NCBI RefSeq assembly: GCF_010669125.1 | Contig: NZ_CP048630.1 | Coordinates: forward strand, 124,001 to 188,000 | Reading direction: 5' to 3' | Source of the DNA: Ancylobacter pratisalsi | GTDB taxonomy: Bacteria > Pseudomonadota > Alphaproteobacteria > Rhizobiales > Xanthobacteraceae | Length of the DNA: 64,000 nucleotides | Shown: positions 56,323-64,000 of the stretch, piece by piece | Layout of the letters: the number at the start of each line of letters is the position of its first letter | How positions within the stretch are numbered: position 1 is the first letter of the stretch | The notes under the pieces: generated by a model | The model's input: only the letters and a program-made list of their open reading frames with translations | The model's database searches: none | Told to the model about the DNA's origin: nothing | Position numbers and translations under genes: made by a program

Positions 56323-58608
56323 TCAGCCCGTCCAGTCGAGCGGAGCGGTGACATGTGGCACGGCCTCGGCGGCATTCCAACCCTTGATCAGGGACGGGAC
56401 GCGCGTGGCCGGCAACGCTTTGGAGTACAGGAATCCCTGCGCGAAATCACAGCCGTTCAAGCGAAGGAAGGCGGCCTGTGCGGCCGTCTCCACACCTTCC
56501 GCGACGATTTCGATGCCGAGGCTCTGACCCAGATTGATGACCGCGCGCACAATGGCCGCGTCGTCGATATCGTGCTCGATATCATGCACGAACGAACGAT
56601 CGATCTTGATGCGATCCACCGGGAACTGCTTCAGATGGGTGAGCGAGGCGTAGCCGGTGCCGAAATCATCGAGGGCGATGAAGACGCCCGCCTGATGCAG
56701 TGTCTGCAGGCTTTGCCGGACGGTTTCCGCCGTTCGTCCGAGGAAGACGGTCTCCGTCACTTCGACCACGAGCCGCTCCGGCGGCAGACCCGCCGCGTCG
56801 AGCGCGGAGAGCATGCGTTCAGGCAGTTCACCGCGCGTGAACTCGGGCGAGCTCACATTGATGGCCACGTGCCCGAAGGCGCAGCCCAGTCTCACCCAGG
56901 ACGCCATATCGCGCGTGGTCAGCTGGAGCAGACGCTCGCCAATGGCGACAGAGAGGTCCGGATCCTCGAAGATCTGCCCGAATTCCTGCGGCCCGAGCAG
57001 CCCCTTGCGGGGGTGGCGCCAGCGCAGCAGCGCCTCGAAGCCGACGATGGTGCCCGTATTGAGGCATATCTTTGGCTGGTAATAGGGCAGGAACTCGCCA
57101 TTCTCCAGCGCAAGCCGGACCCGGGCCGACAGCTGGATACGCGTTTCGGTCGCCTGCTGCATCTGCGGATCATATTCGACCGCGATGCCGCGCCCTGCCG
57201 CCTTGGCGCGGTAGAGTGCGATGTCCGCGTTCTTCAGAAGAGTCGAGGCATCCGTTCCGTGGTCCGGGGCCGTCGTCACGCCTAGGCTGCCGCGACAGGA
57301 GAGCGCGGTCCGGCGGCATACGAAGGGCGAGCTGAGAGCGGCCAGAATGCGCTGCGCCTCCACCATCGCGTCGGAAGGGTTGTCCAGTCCGGCCAGCAAG
57401 ATGATGAACTCGTCGCCACCCAGGCGTGCGACGGTATCGACCTCGCTGACGCAATTGGTCAAACGACGCGCCGCCTCGATGAGCAGGGCATCGCCGGCAT
57501 CGTGACCCAGCGTGTCGTTGACGTCCTTGAACTGGTCGAGATCCGCCAGAAGCACCGCCACATGCTTCCCCGACCGACGCGCCCGGCGTAGCGCAAGGTC
57601 GAGCTTGTCGCGCATGAGGCCTCGATTGGGCAATCCGGTCAGCGCATCATGATTGGCCATGTGCCACATGCGCTGCTCGGCTTCCTTCTGTTCGGTAATG
57701 TCCTGGAGAATGCCGAAGGCGCGCACCACCCGGTCGCCGTCGACTTCAAGCTCGCAGGATTTTCGCACCAGCCGATGGTGGCCCTGTGCGTTCACGAAGG
57801 GCAGCTCGATCTCGAACGGCTCACGATGACGCAAGGCCGCTTCAAATTTCCTGACGTACTGAGTCCGGGCCTCGGGCGGAAAGTGCGACAGCGCGATCTC
57901 GGCCGTGGTTTCCTTTCCGGGCGCAAGCCCGTAGATGCGGTAGACACCATCGGACCAGTTGAGGCGCCCGGACGCGACGTCCAACTCCCAGCCCCCCACC
58001 TTCGCCAGGCGCTCGGTCTGCGCGAGCAGGGTCTGGCGGCGCCAGAGCTCGCGGCTCTGCATTTCAAGCAGGCTCTGGCCGGTACGGCGGTGTTCAAGCT
58101 CCCGCCGCGCCCGCCGTGTGGCTTCATGCAGGCGGAACTGATCGACGATGATATTGGCGAGATGCCTGACGATTCCGAGCTCCGCGGCCGTGATCTCGCG
58201 CGGTTCGCGGCCGAAGATGCACAACGAACCGATGTTCAGTCCCGAGCGAAGAGCAATAGGCGCGCCGATATAGAAGCGGATATGCGGCGGCCCGGTGACG
58301 TAGTGATTATCCGCAAAGCGCAGGTCCTTCGTCGTATCCGGCACAACGAGGATATCCCGCGAGAGTATTGTCCACGTGCTGAAGGAATCTTCGCGCGTGG
58401 TGCCCTCCATATCGTCAAATCCAGACTGCGCCACAAACAATTGGCGACTGCGATCGACGAGGCCCACGCAGGCAAATTCGAGGCGCAGCATTTGCCGCGC
58501 AAGCTCGCAAACGCCATCCAATGCGGCCGAACGTCCGGAATCCAGTACATCGAGAGCGTAGAGCTCAGCGAGTCTTTCAGCCTCGTGCTCCGGCAGTGGA
58601 AACTTCAT
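56323..58608 (-). CDS. GAF-PAS-GGDEF-EAL cyclic di-GMP signalling protein
   Basis: A 761-residue soluble protein: GAF at about 20-160, PAS at about 205-315 (GGWELDVASGRLNWSDGVYR), GGDEF at about 325-490 and EAL at about 505-745. The cyclase loop RLGGDEFIILL is intact, but the inhibition site reads SEVD instead of RxxD, so product feedback is probably lost. The EAL part keeps its catalytic residues: GFEALLRWRHP, INVSSPEF, VEVTETVFL, DDFGTGYASL, KIDRSF and EGVET. It may therefore work both ways. The ATG at 58608 is preceded by CAGGTG. No membrane span is seen. Confidence 0.93.
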   Translation of the reverse strand: MKFPLPEHEAERLAELYALDVLDSGRSAALDGVCELARQMLRLEFACVGLVDRSRQLFVAQSGFDDMEGTTREDSFSTWTILSRDILVVPDTTKDLRFADNHYVTGPPHIRFYIGAPIALRSGLNIGSLCIFGREPREITAAELGIVRHLANIIVDQFRLHEATRRARRELEHRRTGQSLLEMQSRELWRRQTLLAQTERLAKVGGWELDVASGRLNWSDGVYRIYGLAPGKETTAEIALSHFPPEARTQYVRKFEAALRHREPFEIELPFVNAQGHHRLVRKSCELEVDGDRVVRAFGILQDITEQKEAEQRMWHMANHDALTGLPNRGLMRDKLDLALRRARRSGKHVAVLLADLDQFKDVNDTLGHDAGDALLIEAARRLTNCVSEVDTVARLGGDEFIILLAGLDNPSDAMVEAQRILAALSSPFVCRRTALSCRGSLGVTTAPDHGTDASTLLKNADIALYRAKAAGRGIAVEYDPQMQQATETRIQLSARVRLALENGEFLPYYQPKICLNTGTIVGFEALLRWRHPRKGLLGPQEFGQIFEDPDLSVAIGERLLQLTTRDMASWVRLGCAFGHVAINVSSPEFTRGELPERMLSALDAAGLPPERLVVEVTETVFLGRTAETVRQSLQTLHQAGVFIALDDFGTGYASLTHLKQFPVDRIKIDRSFVHDIEHDIDDAAIVRAVINLGQSLGIEIVAEGVETAAQAAFLRLNGCDFAQGFLYSKALPATRVPSLIKGWNAAEAVPHVTAPLDWTG

Positions 58609-58780
58609 TGTGCACCTGACGCGGGACAGCGGTTAAGCTGACGAAATCGGCCATCCATTCTTGGATCCTACAGACGCGGCGATCAATCGGCACTTCACCG
58701 AACACATCGTGGCTACCGCACAGGAGCAAAAAGTCATTTCATCGCGTTTTCGCTCAACAGTCCACATCCTCAAGCGATCT

Positions 58781-59428
58781 TCAGTGCTGAGCGGCGCCGG
58801 TTACCACCAATTCGTCGAGCCCACCCGTCTCGACGATGAAACGCGCCACTTCCTCCACGCCCTGCCCCGAGCGAATGTTGGAGAAGACGAAGGGCCGCTT
58901 TCCGCGCATGCGGCGCGAATCCCGATCCATCACCTCGAGCGAGGCGCCGACATAGGGCGCGAGATCGACCTTGTTGATGACCAGCAGGTCCGAACGCGTG
59001 ATGCCGGGCCCGCCCTTTCGGGGGATCTTCTCGCCTGCCGAGACGTCGATGACGTAAATCGTCAGATCCGCAAGCTCGGGAGAGAAGGTCGCGGCCAGGT
59101 TGTCGCCGCCCGACTCGATGAGAATGAGGTCCAGCTTCGGAAACCGGCCACGCATTTCCGCAATCGCCGCGAGATTCGCCGACGCGTCCTCCCGGATCGC
59201 CGTATGCGGACAACCCCCGGTTTCGACGCCCATGATCCGGTCGGCCGGCAGGGCGCCGGCGCGGGTCAGGATCTCGGCGTCTTCCTTGGTGTAGATGTCA
59301 TTGGTTATGGCGCACAGATCGTATCGCTCGCGGAAATGGCGGCACAGCGCTTCCATCAGCGCCGTCTTGCCTGAGCCGACCGGCCCGCCGATACCCACCC
59401 GGAGCGGACCCGAACTGTCCTGTGCCAT
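58781..59428 (-). CDS. ureG: Urease accessory GTPase UreG
   Basis: GTPase driving nickel insertion into urease with UreD/F/E. It has 215 residues from the ATG at 59428 ([20 protein letters not shown]): P-loop [25 protein letters not shown], the metal-binding CPH motif in [32 protein letters not shown] and [12 protein letters not shown]. The upstream in-frame extension to 59539 overlaps ureF and is not UreG-like. It is the last gene of the operon, starting 16 nt after ureF. Confidence 0.97.
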   Translation of the reverse strand: MAQDSSGPLRVGIGGPVGSGKTALMEALCRHFRERYDLCAITNDIYTKEDAEILTRAGALPADRIMGVETGGCPHTAIREDASANLAAIAEMRGRFPKLDLILIESGGDNLAATFSPELADLTIYVIDVSAGEKIPRKGGPGITRSDLLVINKVDLAPYVGASLEVMDRDSRRMRGKRPFVFSNIRSGQGVEEVARFIVETGGLDELVVTGAAQH

Positions 59429-59444
59429 GCCACTTTCCTCGCCT

Positions 59445-60152
59445 TCAGCTTCTGAATAGCCGCGTGTACTGCGTCTCATGCCGCATCGACGCGATGTCCG
59501 AGCGTAGCGCCGCGCCGCCGATCCGCGCCAACGGCACATGCGATGCCTCGACCGCCGCGTCCCGGATCACCGGCAGCAGCGAGGCCAGCGTGCGGTTGCC
59601 ATCCGTCTGGCCCAGCGGCACGAGCCGCACCGCGGCGGAGATGAGGTTCGCCGCGACCGCGTTGAGAAAGGCCGACAGCGTGGCCGGCAAAGGCAGGTCA
59701 TGCGCAGCCGCCGCGATACCGACCGCGACCGAATAGGCCACACGGCCACTCCACACCGCGCCGGGCCGCTCCAGAGCGGGCGCGAACCACGCGGTGCGGG
59801 TGGCGGCCATGAAGGCATCGCCCTGGTTGAGCGTCTCCATCTGGCGCTCGCGCGACGGCGCGAAGGCCGCCGCGAGTTCCAGCACGTCGTGCAGGGCCGC
59901 GTCGTCATCGCCCGTAATGGCACGCCACCCGTGGGCGAGAAGAACCGCATCGGCGAAGGGACCGCCGCACAGCAGCAGATCCTCCACCCAGCGGCGCAAC
60001 GTTTCCGCGTCCTTCACCTCGCCGGTCTCCACAGCCCATTCGAGCCCGTGGGAATAGGCGAAGGCGCCGACCGGATAGGCCGGCGACAGCCAGACGAACA
60101 GCGCAAGAAGATCTCCGGCGTCGTTCGGCGAGGCGCGTACCGCTTCGCTCAT
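59445..60152 (-). CDS. ureF: Urease accessory protein UreF
   Basis: Helical accessory protein that bridges UreD and UreG during nickel delivery. Its 235 residues include [40 protein letters not shown] and [20 protein letters not shown]. Length and order are normal. It starts 3 nt after the ureE stop. Confidence 0.95.
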   Translation of the reverse strand: MSEAVRASPNDAGDLLALFVWLSPAYPVGAFAYSHGLEWAVETGEVKDAETLRRWVEDLLLCGGPFADAVLLAHGWRAITGDDDAALHDVLELAAAFAPSRERQMETLNQGDAFMAATRTAWFAPALERPGAVWSGRVAYSVAVGIAAAAHDLPLPATLSAFLNAVAANLISAAVRLVPLGQTDGNRTLASLLPVIRDAAVEASHVPLARIGGAALRSDIASMRHETQYTRLFRS

Positions 60153-60155
60153 CGC

Positions 60156-60902
60156 TCACCCATGGCGGTGGCCATGCCCGCCGTGATCATGGTGCCCATG
60201 ATCGTGGTGATGTTCGCCATGCTTGTGGTCATCATGGTCATGCCCGCAGCCGCAGCCTTCACCATGCGCGTGCGTGTCGGCGTGGTCATGGACATGCAGC
60301 ACGTCGCGCGCGTGCCCGTGATCGGCGTGATCATGGTGAGCGTGATCATGCTCGCCATGCTTGTGCTCGCCGTGGTCATGGCCGCAGCCGCAGGCTTCGC
60401 CGTGGGCATGGTGTTCATGCTCGTGATGCCCGTGCGCGTGGTGTCCGTGATGATGACCGTGGGCCTCGGGCGCCTCATAGGCGCCGCCTTCCGGCTCGAA
60501 GGCCGCGTCGATGATCTCGACGCGGGCACCGAGCCCGCGCGCCATTTCCTCCAGAACCGAATCCCGCGCGATCCGGATGCGGTCGGCGAGCAGTTCCGCC
60601 GGCACGTGACGATTGCCAAGATGCCACGCGAGCCGCGCCAGATGATGGGGGTCGTTCGCGACGATCTCGGCGACCGGCTCCTCGGCGGCGGCGACGGCCA
60701 CCACCCGGCCGTCGTCGAGCACCAGCCCGTCGCCATCCTTCAGTCGCGTCGCCTCCGGCAGGTCGAGCAGGAAGACGACATCGCCCTCGCCCCGCATCGC
60801 GATGCGACGGCGGTGCCGCCCGTCATGGGGCAGCACCACACGGTCGACGGCGGTGTCAGAACTCCAGGTGCCGGCGGACAGCAGCGCGCGCGCATGAATC
60901 AT
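60156..60902 (-). CDS. ureE: Urease accessory nickel chaperone UreE with extended His-rich tail
   Basis: Nickel-binding metallochaperone, 248 residues from the ATG at 60902 (AAGGAG 7 nt upstream). The core of about 147 residues has the peptide-binding N-domain (RHRRRIAMRGEGDVVFLLDL) and the metal-binding domain with the conserved His in WHLGNRHVPAELL. The rest, about 101 residues, holds about 43 His. It appears duplicated: two units each start HAHGE-x-CGCGHDH and continue with xHKHGEH and H/D-rich runs, giving four Cys. Long His tails bind extra nickel in other UreE proteins; this one is unusually long and contains Cys pairs. Confidence 0.95.
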   Translation of the reverse strand: MIHARALLSAGTWSSDTAVDRVVLPHDGRHRRRIAMRGEGDVVFLLDLPEATRLKDGDGLVLDDGRVVAVAAAEEPVAEIVANDPHHLARLAWHLGNRHVPAELLADRIRIARDSVLEEMARGLGARVEIIDAAFEPEGGAYEAPEAHGHHHGHHAHGHHEHEHHAHGEACGCGHDHGEHKHGEHDHAHHDHADHGHARDVLHVHDHADTHAHGEGCGCGHDHDDHKHGEHHHDHGHHDHGGHGHRHG

Positions 60903-61054
60903 GATCGTCTCCTTGGGAACATGTCCGGCATATGGTGACGCCATATTGCGTTTGGAACATGCCCGAATGGTATCGGCGGCGGGTTCTTTGCGCTCAACCC
61001 GCCCCTCCTCCGATGAGTCCCGCCGGGCGGGACGCCCTGCCCCGTCCGTTACCC

Positions 61055-62767
<1,713 letters not shown>

Positions 62768-62830
62768 GGCAAATTCCGTCTCGGCAATCCATGCGGGCGA
62801 AGGGCGGGCGAGGCAGTCCGGGCGCGGCGG

Positions 62831-63451
62831 CTAGAGCCGGCCCATGATCTCCTGGCGGAAGCCGAAGACCTCGCGCTCGCCGGCGAGAGCCACCAGTTTC
62901 ACCTCGCGAGACTGGCCGGGCTCGAAACGCACGGCCGTTCCCGAGGGAATGGCGAGCCGCATGCCGCGCGCCTTGTCCCGATCGAAAGACAAGGCGGGGT
63001 TGGTCTCAAAGAAGTGGTAGTGACTGCCGACCTGGATCGGGCGGTCTCCGGTATTGGCGATGGTGAGGGTGATGATCTCGCGCCCGGCGAGCAGCTCGAT
63101 CTCGCCCTCTTCGAGAAGAAACTCGCCCGGCGAGCTGGCACCGCTATGCCAGGGAATCGGCTCATGAACGGTCACGAGCTTGGTGCCGTCCGGGAACGTC
63201 GCCTCGACCTGAATCTCATGGATCATCTCGGGCACGCCCGGCATCACCTGATCGACGGTCAGCACCTGCGCCCCCTGCATCATCAGCTCGGCCACGCTCT
63301 TGCCGTCCCGTGCGCCCTCGACCACGACATCGGTGATCAGCGCCACCGCCTCCGGGTAATTGAGCTTGATGCCACGCTCCAGGCGGCGGCGGGCAACCAT
63401 GGCTGCCATGGCGACGAGGAGTTTGTCCTTCTCGCGCGGGCTCAAATTCAT
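62831..63451 (-). CDS. Fused urease subunit gamma/beta
   Basis: A 206-residue fusion of the two small urease subunits. Residues about 1-100 are gamma ([60 protein letters not shown]) and about 107-206 beta ([60 protein letters not shown]). No stop or frameshift separates them, so the fusion is genuine, as in Helicobacter UreA and some alphaproteobacteria. GGAGA lies 8 nt upstream of the ATG. Confidence 0.96.
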   Translation of the reverse strand: MNLSPREKDKLLVAMAAMVARRRLERGIKLNYPEAVALITDVVVEGARDGKSVAELMMQGAQVLTVDQVMPGVPEMIHEIQVEATFPDGTKLVTVHEPIPWHSGASSPGEFLLEEGEIELLAGREIITLTIANTGDRPIQVGSHYHFFETNPALSFDRDKARGMRLAIPSGTAVRFEPGQSREVKLVALAGEREVFGFRQEIMGRL

Positions 63452-63527
63452 CGAGGCGTCTCCGGGTACTGAACAGCGAGGCTTGGGTCGAAGCGGGCAC
63501 GGCGTGCATCAGGCGGCGTTGCTTGCA

Positions 63528-64000
63528 TCAGGAATGCCAGATGCGCGGGACGTCGGCGATTCCGAACGCGGCAATCGCGCGACGAAGGGCGGCCTCCAGC
63601 GGCGCGCCATCGCGGGCGAGCAGCCGCACCGACAGCATGCCGTCCCAGGCGCTGGCTCCCGCTTCGAGATGCTCCGGCAGGTCGTCCGGCAAACCGAGAG
63701 CGGCGCGCACGTCGTCCAGCCGGCTCTCCGCGTCGGGCGCGACAAGCAGCAGGGTGGCGAAAGCGGCCCAGCCGCCGGCGGCGGCCCGCCGGTCCAAAGT
63801 GCTGGCAGCATTGCCATCGAGCACCAGCCCATCGGCATAGATGAGCCGGCCGTCGCGCCGCACGCGCCAGCTGTCATAAAGGCGCCCCGAGGCGAAGCGC
63901 TCACCACGCGCCGTCCGCCCGAGCACCACCGGCTCGATCAGGAGCAGCCGCCCGTCCGGCGCGATCTCCGCCGAGATGGAACGCTCGATACGCGCCCCGT
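63528..64000 (-). CDS. ureD: Urease accessory protein UreD, N-terminus beyond window edge
   Basis: Only the last 157 or so residues are visible; the frame is open to the right edge. They read EPVVLGRTARGERFASGRLY and DSWRVRRDGRLIYADGLVLD, with RIWHS at the end, fitting UreD (UreH), the apo-urease scaffold protein that works with UreF and UreG. It is the first visible gene of the urease operon, 76 nt before ureAB. The operon promoter is outside the window. Confidence 0.93.
   Translation of the reverse strand, partial: GARIERSISAEIAPDGRLLLIEPVVLGRTARGERFASGRLYDSWRVRRDGRLIYADGLVLDGNAASTLDRRAAAGGWAAFATLLLVAPDAESRLDDVRAALGLPDDLPEHLEAGASAWDGMLSVRLLARDGAPLEAALRRAIAAFGIADVPRIWHS

Overview
The window is an ordinary, gene-dense, high-GC chromosomal segment of an alphaproteobacterium. 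The gene content suggests Hyphomicrobiales (Rhizobiales), possibly Xanthobacteraceae: an Aap amino-acid ABC operon beside a cystathionine beta-lyase, a fused urease gamma/beta subunit, DUF2336 and DUF3297 proteins, adjacent tamA and tamB, and a typical alphaproteobacterial CGTCA...TGACG palindromic repeat. The family placement is inference. I see no insertion sequence, prophage, CRISPR array, toxin-antitoxin pair or secretion island. I found no gene system here that looks wholly undescribed; the most interesting signals are regulatory RNA/DNA structures and a few unrecognised secreted proteins.

Left part (1-12 kb, mostly minus strand) is the translation/transcription cluster. In transcription order it reads tRNA-Tyr, tRNA-Gly, tuf, tRNA-Trp, secE, nusG, rplK, rplA, rplJ, rplL and rpoB, with rpoB cut by the left edge. 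Four unrelated small genes sit inside it: a Cys-rich secreted protein and an Ada-like zinc protein after tuf, and a DJ-1/PfpI protein and a ribbon-helix-helix protein between nusG and rplK. A 21-nt, 20/21-matching inverted repeat flanks rplJ and could pair the rplJ leader with the rplL ribosome-binding region.

Middle part (12-43 kb) holds rlmB, an MHS-type transporter, a RidA / OmpA-like / Cys-repeat cluster, tRNA-Thr, a PAS-GGDEF diguanylate cyclase, an unknown Ala/Pro-rich anchored protein, a sulfite-oxidase-like enzyme and TerC. It continues with a polyamine-type ABC transporter (binding protein, ATPase, two permeases), an outer-membrane barrel, a Tat-exported metallo-beta-lactamase-fold enzyme, cutA, nadK, GFA, DUF2336, a nitroreductase/flavin reductase pair, an L,D-transpeptidase lipoprotein, an orphan ParA and the tamA-tamB pair for outer-membrane protein assembly.

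Right part (43-64 kb) begins with an SDR oxidoreductase whose promoter carries a perfect 17-bp palindrome. A photolyase, cysteine synthase, alanyl-tRNA editing protein and 3-mercaptopyruvate sulfurtransferase follow on the plus strand. Next comes aapJQMP, with a sigma-54-like promoter, divergent from cystathionine beta-lyase, making a sulfur/amino-acid neighbourhood. A GT39-type glycosyltransferase and a GAF-PAS-GGDEF-EAL protein come next. The window ends in a urease operon (ureD partial, ureAB fusion, ureC, ureE, ureF, ureG) whose UreE has an unusually long duplicated His-rich tail.
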